From assembly GCA_946614685.1 (NCBI GenBank), contig CAMOHF010000087.1, positions 1 to 5,718 of the forward strand: a stretch of 5,718 nucleotides of DNA, given 5' to 3'. The first letter of the stretch is position 1. Each line of letters begins with the position of its first letter. The position numbers and the translations under genes were made by a program. The notes beneath the pieces are model-generated. The model was not told the DNA's origin and did no database searches. It saw only the letters and a program-made list of their open reading frames with translations. Source of the stretch: an uncultured Clostridia bacterium (lineage in GTDB: Bacteria > Bacillota > Clostridia > Lachnospirales > Lachnospiraceae). Below are positions 1 through 5,718 of this stretch, one piece after another.

Positions 1-3
1 TCG

Positions 4-77
4 CGTTCCCGAGGTGATTCGAACACCCGACCTACCGCTTAGGAGGCGGTCGCTCTATCCAGCTGAGCTACGGAAAC
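4..77 (-). tRNA. tRNA-Arg, anticodon CCT
   Basis: A complete cloverleaf folds on the minus strand. The 7-bp acceptor stem pairs 71-77 with 5-11, with one G-T wobble. The D stem is GCTC/GAGC, the anticodon stem is ACCGC/GCGGT, the variable loop has five bases, and the T arm has a TTCGAAT loop. The seven-base anticodon loop reads CTCCTAA, placing CCT at 43-41, which decodes the Arg codon AGG. The discriminator base is G (position 4). The next three bases are CGA, so the CCA end is not encoded and must be added by the tRNA nucleotidyltransferase, as is common in clostridia. No terminator is visible because the window ends here. Confidence 0.96.
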
Positions 78-87
78 ATCGTTTCTC

Positions 88-116
88 ATTGTAACGGATT
101 CCACCGCAAAAGTAAA
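88..116 (-). promoter_or_regulatory. Promoter of tRNA-Arg
   Basis: On the minus strand a -35 box TTTACT (116-111) is followed after exactly 17 bases by a -10 box TACAAT (93-88). This fits a housekeeping sigma factor. The predicted start lies near 81, leaving only about four bases of leader before the mature tRNA at 77. The position and spacing support the call; no experiment is implied. Confidence 0.75.
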
Positions 117-133
117 GCACCTTTTTTCCAAGG

Positions 134-162
134 TTTACTATTCGCCCGTGCGGTGCTATAAT
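134..162 (+). promoter_or_regulatory. Promoter of the membrane protein-exonuclease unit
   Basis: A -35 box TTTACT (134-139), a 17-base spacer and a perfect -10 box TATAAT (157-162) preceded by TGC (154-156, an extended -10) make a strong sigma-A-type promoter. The predicted start is near 169, giving a leader of about 30 bases before the ATG at 198. Its -35 hexamer is identical to that of the divergent tRNA promoter, and 17 bases (117-133) separate the two. Confidence 0.8.
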
Positions 163-197
163 GTTTCAGTAACAATTATGAAGAGAGGGATTGCCCT

Positions 198-797
198 ATG
201 AAGAATAAATCCGGTTCGGCGCTGACTGTCAGTGCGGTTGCATTTGTTGCAGCACTCTTGGTAGATCTGTATATGATCCTGGTGTACCCGGCAAGGCTCG
301 AGATCATCATTGCCATTTCCCTGATCGTGATCGTAGACACCTACTTCATGGTAGATGCCATCCTTGCGAAGGTGGACGAGATTGCATCTGCGAACATCGA
401 TAAGCAAAACGAACTCACCAAAGTAGAAAAAGGAATTTACTCCGTTGCCAAGAGAGAGGAGACGGCCCGCACCCAAAGCATGACCGCGCTTCTTGATCTT
501 CTGATGGAATTAAAAGATGAGAATTCCAAACTGTACAAGGAAATCCTTGACCAGGATAAGGTTCTCGCCAAACTGAATGTCAAAAAGGCCGAAGACAATA
601 CCACAAAAGTTGTGAACAGCAATGAGCGTGTCGCTGTTTTACTTGCGCAGATGGCTACCGCCAATGCCAAGTCACAGACCGAGGCCATTGAAATACTGAA
701 CGACATCTGCAAGGCTCTCGAGGAGCGCAACGCTATGGACACCGAGCCCGAGAATGAGTACGCACACTTACGCGTGATGCAGGCCAAGGCAGAGTAA
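198..797 (+). CDS. Hypothetical two-pass membrane protein with helical/coiled-coil tail
   Basis: I do not recognise this 199-residue protein. Two hydrophobic segments (about residues 8-30 and 34-56) form a hairpin with a very short link around YPAR (30-33). N-terminal lysines put the N-terminus, and hence the rest of the protein, in the cytoplasm. Each membrane segment carries an aspartate (D23, D47), which is unusual in a plain anchor. Residues from about 58 to 175 are charged, nearly proline-free and rich in Lys, Glu, Leu and Ala, and look largely helical with coiled-coil stretches. No catalytic motif is visible. The ATG is preceded by GAGAGGG (183-189) eight bases upstream, and a strong promoter lies just before it. 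The exonuclease gene starts 11 bases after the stop, so the two are co-transcribed and possibly linked in function. A membrane-anchored scaffold or sensor is possible, but this is inference only. Confidence 0.85.
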   Translation: MKNKSGSALTVSAVAFVAALLVDLYMILVYPARLEIIIAISLIVIVDTYFMVDAILAKVDEIASANIDKQNELTKVEKGIYSVAKREETARTQSMTALLDLLMELKDENSKLYKEILDQDKVLAKLNVKKAEDNTTKVVNSNERVAVLLAQMATANAKSQTEAIEILNDICKALEERNAMDTEPENEYAHLRVMQAKAE

Positions 798-808
798 CAA
801 GGGCACCT

Positions 809-1804
809 ATGAATTACATCGTGTTTGACCTCGAGTGGAATCAGTGCTACGGCGGTCGTGAGAATGAAAACCCACGCATGCCGTTTGAGATCATCGAAAT
901 CGGGGCCGTGAAGCTTGACGAAAAATTACATATCATCGATTCATTTTCCAGCCTGGTAAGACCCAGACTTTATAAAAAGATCCAGCCACATATTCGAACG
1001 ATTCTGAATATAGACGAAAAAGAACTTCGATCTGCCCGACCTTTCGATATGGTCTGCAGAGAGTTTCTGAAGTGGTGTGGGGACGACGACTATGATTTTT
1101 GCTCATGGGGTCCGATGGATTTGAGTTATCTCCAGAACAATATGGACTACTACTATATGAAGAAGCTGCCGACGCCTCTGAAGTACTACAACATTCAGAG
1201 CATCTACTCCGATATGACGGAGAAGAGCAGTGCAGCCGTGAAACTTGAGAAGGCGGTGGATCACCTTCAGATTGAGAAGGACAAACCTTTTCACTCCGCA
1301 GTGAATGACGCTTACTACACCGCACTGGTGCTGGCTTGTCTCCATCCGAAAGATCTGAAGGATCGGTACAGTTATGATACATACAACTGCCCCAAGGAAA
1401 AGAAGGATGAAATCATCTCCTACCACAAGAACTTTCTGGAACACATTTCCAGAGAGTATGAGAATCGGGCAGAAGCGGTCGCGGACAAGGATCTGATCAC
1501 ACTGTATTGCTACAGGTGTGGCAGAAAGACCAACAAGAAGATCAAATGGTTCGCCAATACCCCCAATTCCTACCTGTGCATCGGGAAGTGCTGGCATCAC
1601 GGACTGATGACCGGTAAGCTCAGGTTTAAGCAGTCCCGGGACGACAAAGTATTTGTCATCAAGACTGTGGTTCCCACAGACAAAAAAAGTGTCGAGGCGA
1701 TGCGCCAAAGGCAAAACGAACTCCGCCTGAAGCGGCAATGCAAGCGCCGCAACAAAACCAATTCCAAATCCGATTCCGATTCGGAGTTCGAAATAGACAC
1801 ATAA
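809..1804 (+). CDS. DEDDh-type 3'-5' exonuclease (DnaQ/KapD-like) with C-terminal Cys cluster
   Basis: This 331-residue protein begins with an RNase H-fold exonuclease domain of the DnaQ superfamily. Exo I is FDLEW (D7, E9). Exo II is probably WGPMDL (D104). Exo III is HSAVNDA (H162, D167), where the five-residue His-to-Asp spacing gives the DEDDh class. It should remove nucleotides from 3' ends of DNA or RNA with two metal ions; the substrate is not evident. The domain resembles the KapD-like exonucleases of Firmicutes. Residues 234-264 hold CYRC and, 19 residues later, CIGKCWHH, which look like a small zinc-binding module. The C-terminus has a basic stretch (about 306-316) and then an acidic Ser/Asp/Glu tail, suggesting nucleic-acid contact and a disordered end. 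The ATG follows AAGGG (799-803) and lies 11 bases after the membrane-protein gene. The gene ends directly at a hairpin terminator. Confidence 0.9.
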   Translation: MNYIVFDLEWNQCYGGRENENPRMPFEIIEIGAVKLDEKLHIIDSFSSLVRPRLYKKIQPHIRTILNIDEKELRSARPFDMVCREFLKWCGDDDYDFCSWGPMDLSYLQNNMDYYYMKKLPTPLKYYNIQSIYSDMTEKSSAAVKLEKAVDHLQIEKDKPFHSAVNDAYYTALVLACLHPKDLKDRYSYDTYNCPKEKKDEIISYHKNFLEHISREYENRAEAVADKDLITLYCYRCGRKTNKKIKWFANTPNSYLCIGKCWHHGLMTGKLRFKQSRDDKVFVIKTVVPTDKKSVEAMRQRQNELRLKRQCKRRNKTNSKSDSDSEFEIDT

Positions 1805-1828
1805 AAACCCGACTTCCGTCGGGTTTTT
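1803..1828. terminator. Bidirectional intrinsic terminator
   Basis: A perfect 11-bp inverted repeat (1803-1813 with 1818-1828) with a TTCC loop has a CCCGAC/GTCGGG core flanked by five A on the left and five T on the right. It therefore works as a Rho-independent terminator on either strand. It lies between two convergent units: it overlaps the TAA of the exonuclease gene and sits seven bases past the rsmG stop. Confidence 0.93.
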
Positions 1829-1835
1829 GCTATTT

Positions 1836-2558
1836 CTATAAAGGATCTTTTGCCGCGGTTCCCGGTTTTCTCGGGTAAGCCTTCGGCGTGGGCTTGAGTT
1901 TCTTGACAAACACAAAGCTTCGCTTGATCTCTCCGCCGGGGAGGATCAGTCTCTCGATACGTTCAACCGTACCGCCCAATTTGTCTATCGCGTTAGTCGC
2001 ATCTTGGATTTCCTCATCAATCTCATCGGACTTGTATGCTACAAAGTATCCGCCGACCTTCACGAAGGGCAGGCAGTATTCCGCAAGCACAGACATCCTT
2101 GATACCGCACGTGAGACCGCAAGGTCGTAAGCGTCCCGCATGTTTCGATTCCGGCCGCCTTCCTCGGCTCTTCCGTGCAGTGCACGAATCCTCTCATCTG
2201 TCGGAAGGATCTCATCGATGACTTCCTGAAGAAAATCGATTCTTTTCCGAAGCGCATCGTACAGAGTAAGATCAATACTCGGAGCCAGGATCTTAAGCGG
2301 AAGTCCCGGAAATCCGGCACCGCATCCGACATCGATCACGGAATGAGATCCGGAAAGGATCTCCGGCATCTTCTCGCAGATCGCGATACTGTCAATAAAG
2401 TGTTTTAAGCAAACCTCGTCACGCTCGGTGATTGCGGTCAGGTTCATCACTTTGTTTTTTTCGACAAGCATCTCATAATAGCGCTCATACTGTCTAATCT
2501 GTTGGTCAGAAAGCTCCCGACCGGTCAGTTTTTTAACATAATCATTTAAGGCCTTCAT
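1836..2558 (-). CDS. rsmG: 16S rRNA (guanine-N7) methyltransferase RsmG (GidB)
   Basis: RsmG transfers a methyl group from S-adenosylmethionine to N7 of a guanine in the 530 loop of 16S rRNA (G527 in E. coli numbering). Loss of the enzyme is known to give low-level streptomycin resistance. The 240-residue length is normal for the family. Visible signatures are NLTAI (39-43), LKHFIDS (51-57), the SAM-binding loop [12 protein letters not shown] (74-85), [12 protein letters not shown] (99-110), DLAVSRAVS (145-153) and the C-terminal YPRKPG...KDPL (228-240). The ATG overlaps the mnmG stop in an ATGA, and a good GGAGG (2570-2566) sits seven bases upstream inside mnmG, so translation is probably coupled. 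It ends beside the shared bidirectional terminator. The parA/parB-type genes that often follow in Firmicutes are absent here. Confidence 0.97.
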   Translation of the reverse strand: MKALNDYVKKLTGRELSDQQIRQYERYYEMLVEKNKVMNLTAITERDEVCLKHFIDSIAICEKMPEILSGSHSVIDVGCGAGFPGLPLKILAPSIDLTLYDALRKRIDFLQEVIDEILPTDERIRALHGRAEEGGRNRNMRDAYDLAVSRAVSRMSVLAEYCLPFVKVGGYFVAYKSDEIDEEIQDATNAIDKLGGTVERIERLILPGGEIKRSFVFVKKLKPTPKAYPRKPGTAAKDPL

Positions 2559-4513
2559 GCCTGATCCTCCGAAGGCTGCTCCGACGATAAAGTCGTCAGG
2601 TAGATCATCAGCACAGAGATATCGGCAGGTGACACACCGCTGATACGCGATGCCTGTCCGATGGAAACCGGACGAATCTGCGAGAGCTTTTGCCTTGCTT
2701 CCCTGCGTAGATTCGAAACCGCTTCATAGTCGATATTCTCGGGTATCTTACGCTTCTCGAGTTTCTTAAAATGTTCTACCTGCTGCATCTGTCTGTCAAT
2801 ATATCCCTCATATTTGATGGTGATATTGATCTGCTCGATAACCTCGGACAGATGCTTTTTGATCCACGATGTATCTTTTCCGTCTACTTCATTAGACATA
2901 CTCGCAGGTCTCTCCGTATCAAGCGGCGCGATCGCCTCATAGGAAAGCTCCGGTCTTCGGATCAGTTCCGCAAGGGAGACTGCCGTCTTAAGCGGCGTGC
3001 TGTCATGCTCCTCAAGAAAAGCCTGAACATGTGCAGAACCGCCGACCATGGTGGATGAAAGTCTTGCCACCTCATCCTCGATCAGCTTTCTCTTCTCCGT
3101 AAAATGCGCATATCGCTCCTCATCGATCAGACCGATCTCATGTCCGATCTCCGTAAGTCGAAGATCCGCATTGTCCTGACGAAGGAGCAGTCTATACTCC
3201 GCTCGCGAAGTCATCATACGATAGGGTTCCTTCGTCTCCTTTGTAACCAGGTCGTCGATCAGTACGCCGATATATGCATCGGAACGATCCAAAATCACGG
3301 GATCCTTGCCAAGCACCTTTCGTGCGGCATTGATACCAGCCATCAGACCCTGCGCGCCGGCCTCCTCGTAGCCGGAACTTCCGTTGATCTGCCCGGCGGA
3401 AAAAAGTCCCGCGTAGTTCTTGAACTCAAGACTTGCCAGCAAATTTGTGGCATCGATACAGTCGTACTCGATGGCGTATGCATTGCGGACGATAGAAACA
3501 TGCTCCAAACCGGCAACCGTCCGGATCATCCGGTACTGTACGTCCTCCGGCATGGAGGAACTCATACCGCCCATATACATCTCGTCCGTAAACTCTCCCT
3601 CGGGCTCAATAAAAAGCTGATGACGGGTCTTATCCGGGAACTTCATAACCTTGTCCTCAATGGAAGGGCAGTAGCGGGGACCCGTACCCTCTATAAATCC
3701 GGAGAAAAGAGGAGATCGGTCGATATTCTCGCGGATGATGTCGTGGGTCGTTTCGTTTGTATAGGTAAGCCAGCAGGAAATCTGAGGACGATCGATCTCC
3801 TCGGAGGTATTGGTGAAAGAAAACGGCACAATCCTTTCATCACCCGTCTGCTCCTGCATCTTTGAAAAATCAATGGTCTTCTTGTCAAGTCGCGCAGGCG
3901 TACCCGTCTTGAACCGACGAATATAGATTCCCGCCTCGGCCATGGAGTCGGAGAGATGATTCGCCGCCGCAAGTCCGTTCGGTCCGGTATGATTCACCAC
4001 ATCGCCATAGATACATCTGGCCTTTAAGTACGTGCCCGTACAAAGTACCACCGCCTTGGCAAGATAAGTCGCGCCGGAGTAGGTTTTAACTCCGCGGATC
4101 ACATTTCCTTCAAACAAAAGCTCGGAAACCTCAGCCTGTCGCAGGGTCAGATTCTCCGTGCGCTGCAGTGTCATGCGCATCTGTTTTGTGTACTCGACTT
4201 TATCCGCCTGCGCACGAAGGGAATGTACCGCAGGTCCCTTGGATACGTTGAGCATCTTGGACTGGATAAAGGTCTTGTCGATGTTCTTGCCCATCTCACC
4301 GCCTAGGGCGTCGATCTCCTTCACCAGGTGTCCCTTGGAACTTCCCCCGATATTCGGGTTGCAGGGCATCAGCGCGACACTGTCCATGCTGATCGTAAAA
4401 AGAATGGTGGAACAGCCGAGCCTTGCACTGGCAAGTGCTGCTTCACAGCCCGCATGTCCGGCACCGACAACCACCACGTCGTATTCTTCTGTAATGTATG
4501 CTTTTTCACTCAT
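2555..4513 (-). CDS. mnmG: tRNA uridine-5-carboxymethylaminomethyl modification enzyme MnmG (GidA)
   Basis: MnmG is the FAD- and folate-dependent partner of MnmE. The complex adds the (carboxymethyl)aminomethyl group at C5 of wobble uridine 34 in a set of tRNAs. Counting from the ATG at 4513 (652 residues), the FAD-binding GAGHAG is at 17-22, PCNPNIGG at 50-57 (C51), [13 protein letters not shown] at 276-288 (C282), [11 protein letters not shown] at 374-384 and DNADLRL at 447-453. The protein is some 20-30 residues longer than B. subtilis MnmG, mostly from an extra segment near 532-557. The start is uncertain. The same frame stays open to a TTG at 4540 (661 aa) and passes an ATG at 4522 (655 aa). 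I prefer 4513 because it leaves about ten residues before [12 protein letters not shown], as in homologues, and because a TATAAT box overlaps the 4522 ATG. It shares ATGA with rsmG downstream and is divergent from mnmE. Confidence 0.97.
   Translation of the reverse strand: MSEKAYITEEYDVVVVGAGHAGCEAALASARLGCSTILFTISMDSVALMPCNPNIGGSSKGHLVKEIDALGGEMGKNIDKTFIQSKMLNVSKGPAVHSLRAQADKVEYTKQMRMTLQRTENLTLRQAEVSELLFEGNVIRGVKTYSGATYLAKAVVLCTGTYLKARCIYGDVVNHTGPNGLAAANHLSDSMAEAGIYIRRFKTGTPARLDKKTIDFSKMQEQTGDERIVPFSFTNTSEEIDRPQISCWLTYTNETTHDIIRENIDRSPLFSGFIEGTGPRYCPSIEDKVMKFPDKTRHQLFIEPEGEFTDEMYMGGMSSSMPEDVQYRMIRTVAGLEHVSIVRNAYAIEYDCIDATNLLASLEFKNYAGLFSAGQINGSSGYEEAGAQGLMAGINAARKVLGKDPVILDRSDAYIGVLIDDLVTKETKEPYRMMTSRAEYRLLLRQDNADLRLTEIGHEIGLIDEERYAHFTEKRKLIEDEVARLSSTMVGGSAHVQAFLEEHDSTPLKTAVSLAELIRRPELSYEAIAPLDTERPASMSNEVDGKDTSWIKKHLSEVIEQINITIKYEGYIDRQMQQVEHFKKLEKRKIPENIDYEAVSNLRREARQKLSQIRPVSIGQASRISGVSPADISVLMIYLTTLSSEQPSEDQA
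2566..2570 (-). promoter_or_regulatory. Ribosome binding site of rsmG inside mnmG
   Basis: GGAGG on the minus strand lies seven bases before the rsmG ATG and within the last codons of mnmG. Together with the four-base ATGA stop/start overlap (2558-2555), it fixes the rsmG start and suggests coupled translation. Confidence 0.8.
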
Positions 4514-4520
4514 GCCCACC

Positions 4521-4549
4521 ATTATACATTCTTCCCCCAAAAAAGTCTA
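4521..4549 (-). promoter_or_regulatory. Probable promoter of mnmG-rsmG
   Basis: On the minus strand TAGACT (4549-4544; four of six match TTGACA) and a perfect TATAAT (4526-4521) are separated by 17 bases. The predicted start falls near 4514, one or two bases before the ATG at 4513. If the promoter is used, the mnmG message would have almost no leader and the upstream candidate starts would not be transcribed. It could be a chance match, so confidence is moderate. Confidence 0.55.
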
Positions 4550-4560
4550 TGGGTCACGGC

Positions 4561-4589
4561 TTGAATAATCACAAGGGTTGCGATAAAAT
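4561..4589 (+). promoter_or_regulatory. Promoter of mnmE
   Basis: TTGAAT (4561-4566), a 17-base spacer and TAAAAT (4584-4589) fit a sigma-A-type promoter, with a predicted start near 4596. Its -35 box lies 11 bases from the -35 box of the opposing mnmG promoter, so the two genes appear to be driven by tightly packed divergent promoters. Confidence 0.7.
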
Positions 4590-4604
4590 AGCCCGTAGAT
4601 ATGT

Positions 4605-4612
4605 AAAAGGAG
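4605..4612 (+). promoter_or_regulatory. Ribosome binding site of mnmE
   Basis: AAAAGGAG sits six bases before the ATG at 4619 and settles this start. The nearer ATG at 4614 is in another frame and too close to the site. Confidence 0.8.
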
Positions 4613-4618
4613 TATGCC

Positions 4619-5718
4619 ATGGACACCATCGCAGCCATTGCGACCGGTCTTACGGATTCCGGTATCGGAATCATCCGTTTAAGCGGTCCCGAAGCGATCA
4701 CAATTGCAGACCGTATCTTTTCACCTGCCAACAGGGACTCCCGCCTTGCGGACCTCCCCGGCTATCGTGCATGCTTTGGCAAGATTGTCTACGATGACAC
4801 GGTGTACGACGAGGCCATCGCTCTTGTGATGCGCGCACCCAAGACCTACACCCGTGAGGATGTTGTCGAGCTAAACTGTCACGGCGGTATCTCCGTATTA
4901 AAGAAGGTTTTGGATCTTTTGGTTTCGCTGGGTGTGCGCCCCGCAGAACCCGGAGAGTTTACCAAGCGGGCCTTTTTAAACGGACGCATCGATCTGGCCC
5001 AGGCGGAATCCGTTATGGACCTGATCCATGCGAAAAATGATATGGCGATTGCTTCTTCGTTGAAGCAGCTTTCCGGCGCTCTCGGCAAAACCATCCGCCA
5101 CCTGCGCGAAAAGCTTTTGTACAATATCGCTTATATCGAATCCGCATTGGATGATCCGGAAAACTATTCCTTGGACGGATTTGACGAGAAACTAACAGAG
5201 GTTGTGGATAAGTTGTCGATAAGTATCCGAAGTCTGCTTCATTCCTACGACAACGGCAGGCTGCTCACCGAGGGAATCCGTACCATCATCGTCGGAAAAC
5301 CCAACGCCGGCAAGTCCTCCGTTCTCAATTTTCTGATGGGAGAGGAGCGTGCCATCGTCACGGATATCGAGGGCACGACCAGAGACACCCTGGAGGAAAC
5401 CGTCAACGTGGACGGCATCACACTCTCCGTCGTTGACACCGCTGGCATCCGCGAGACAGACAATACCGTAGAAAAGATCGGTATCGAGAAAGCGCTTTCC
5501 TCCATTGAGGAAGCGGATTTAATCCTCTACATTGTCGACGGAACCAGACCTCTTGACGAAAATGACGAAGAGATCATGTCAAAGATCAAAGGCAAACCGT
5601 CCATCACGCTTCTCAACAAGAACGACCAACAATTGGTTGTGGATAAATTGTCGATAAGTGAAAAGATAGATACACATTTTCTGGAAATATCCGCGTTGGA
5701 ACACAGGGGATACGAAGA
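4619..5718 (+). CDS. mnmE: tRNA modification GTPase MnmE (TrmE/ThdF), 3' end cut by window
   Basis: The frame stays open for 366 codons to the window end. MnmE-family proteins are about 450-460 residues, so roughly 90 residues are missing, including the C-terminal Cys motif. The start MDTIAAIATG...GIGIIRLSG is the folate-binding N-terminal domain, followed by ELNCHGG and PGEFTKRAFLNGRIDL and then a helical domain. The inserted G domain shows G1 GKPNAGKS (226-233), G2 GTTRD (252-256), G3 DTAGIRET (273-280), G4 NKND (333-336) and G5 SA (358-359). MnmE hydrolyses GTP in a potassium-dependent way to drive wobble-uridine modification with MnmG, its divergent neighbour. The usual order in Firmicutes is co-directional mnmE-mnmG, so this orientation is odd. 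Residues 195-202 and 340-347 are the same peptide, VVDKLSIS, encoded by a repeated DNA element with DnaA-box-like sites. Confidence 0.96.
   Translation, partial: MDTIAAIATGLTDSGIGIIRLSGPEAITIADRIFSPANRDSRLADLPGYRACFGKIVYDDTVYDEAIALVMRAPKTYTREDVVELNCHGGISVLKKVLDLLVSLGVRPAEPGEFTKRAFLNGRIDLAQAESVMDLIHAKNDMAIASSLKQLSGALGKTIRHLREKLLYNIAYIESALDDPENYSLDGFDEKLTEVVDKLSISIRSLLHSYDNGRLLTEGIRTIIVGKPNAGKSSVLNFLMGEERAIVTDIEGTTRDTLEETVNVDGITLSVVDTAGIRETDNTVEKIGIEKALSSIEEADLILYIVDGTRPLDENDEEIMSKIKGKPSITLLNKNDQQLVVDKLSISEKIDTHFLEISALEHRGYE
5200..5224 (+). repeat. 25-bp repeat, copy 1, with two DnaA-box-like 9-mers
   Basis: This segment matches 5635-5659 at 24 of 25 bases. It contains TGTGGATAA (5203-5211), the exact reverse complement of the classic DnaA box TTATCCACA, and TGTCGATAA (5214-5222), one mismatch away. 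The starts are 11 bp apart in the same orientation. It lies in mnmE codons 195-202, in the helical domain just before the G domain. Homologues often have a VVDxL-like helix here, so this copy may be the ancestral one. Confidence 0.8.
5635..5659 (+). repeat. 25-bp repeat, copy 2, with two DnaA-box-like 9-mers
   Basis: This is the second copy, 435 bp (145 codons) after the first. Its only difference is G to A at 5647, which is silent (AAG to AAA, Lys). TGTGGATAA is at 5638-5646 and TGTCGATAA at 5649-5657, again 11 bp apart. It encodes residues 340-347, directly after the G4 motif NKND in a loop that varies in the family. Confidence 0.8.

Noticed and set aside
1768..1786. TCCGATTCCGATTC-type short repeat at the end of the exonuclease gene
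   Set aside because: It is simple Ser-Asp codon repetition in an acidic tail; no separate element is needed.
1103..1915. 270-codon minus-strand open frame opposite the exonuclease gene
   Set aside because: It lies antisense to a well-supported gene, runs through the terminator and the end of rsmG, and shows no recognisable motif.
2582..2596. GACGA/TCGTC inverted repeat near the mnmG-rsmG junction
   Set aside because: Five base pairs without a T run inside coding sequence is too weak for a terminator or processing site.
3104..3865. 253-codon plus-strand open frame inside mnmG
   Set aside because: It is antisense to highly conserved mnmG sequence, has no ribosome site or known domain, and is explained by codon bias of the real gene.
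4158..4568. Plus-strand open frames over the mnmG 5' end
   Set aside because: They overlap the conserved FAD-binding region on the other strand and lack ribosome sites; the intergenic part is fully used by promoters.
4541..4618. Possible replication origin between the divergent mnmE and mnmG
   Set aside because: The gap holds only promoters and a ribosome site, with no DnaA-box cluster and no long AT-rich unwinding region; the DnaA-like boxes lie well inside mnmE.
4655..4672. Perfect 7-bp inverted repeat (GATTCCG/CGGAATC, 4-base loop) early in mnmE
   Set aside because: It encodes the conserved stretch DSGIGI, has no T run and is short enough to be chance; an attenuator role is not supported.
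4879..5505. Minus-strand open frames opposite mnmE
   Set aside because: They are antisense shadows of the conserved N-terminal and G domains of mnmE.

Overview
The window reads as ordinary chromosome from a Firmicute, most likely a clostridial species close to the Lachnospiraceae. This is inferred from the protein style (clostridial MnmE N-terminus, MnmG with an extra segment near residues 532-557), the sigma-A-like promoters, the AGGAG-type ribosome sites, the roughly even base composition, and a tRNA gene that does not encode its CCA end. No mobile element, CRISPR array or phage gene is visible.

Layout. At the left edge a tRNA-Arg(CCT) gene runs leftwards from its own promoter. Back to back with it, a second promoter drives a two-gene rightward unit: an unrecognised two-pass membrane protein with a long helical tail (198-797), then a DEDDh 3'-5' exonuclease with a C-terminal Cys cluster (809-1804). 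A perfect 11-bp hairpin flanked by A and T runs (1803-1828) ends this unit. It probably also ends the leftward mnmG-rsmG unit that converges on it. mnmG (tRNA wobble-uridine modification) and rsmG (16S rRNA m7G methyltransferase) overlap by four bases and are surely co-transcribed. Head to head with mnmG is mnmE, the GTPase partner of MnmG, which reads rightwards off the end of the window. About 100 bp separate the two and hold two divergent promoters.

Function. The right two thirds is a translation-fidelity block. MnmE and MnmG form the complex that installs the 5-(carboxymethyl)aminomethyl group on U34 of certain tRNAs, and RsmG methylates 16S rRNA. In most Firmicutes mnmE-mnmG-rsmG is co-directional near oriC; here mnmE is flipped relative to the other two.

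Most notable signal. Inside mnmE a 25-bp sequence occurs twice (5200-5224 and 5635-5659), 435 bp apart, with one silent difference. Each copy holds a perfect DnaA-box 9-mer (TGTGGATAA) and, 11 bp further on, a one-mismatch box (TGTCGATAA). Both copies are in the same reading phase and encode VVDKLSIS. This could be a DnaA-binding site hidden in coding sequence or a small dispersed repeat. I do not see strong evidence for a wholly new system. The unknown membrane protein paired with an exonuclease is the other item worth follow-up.
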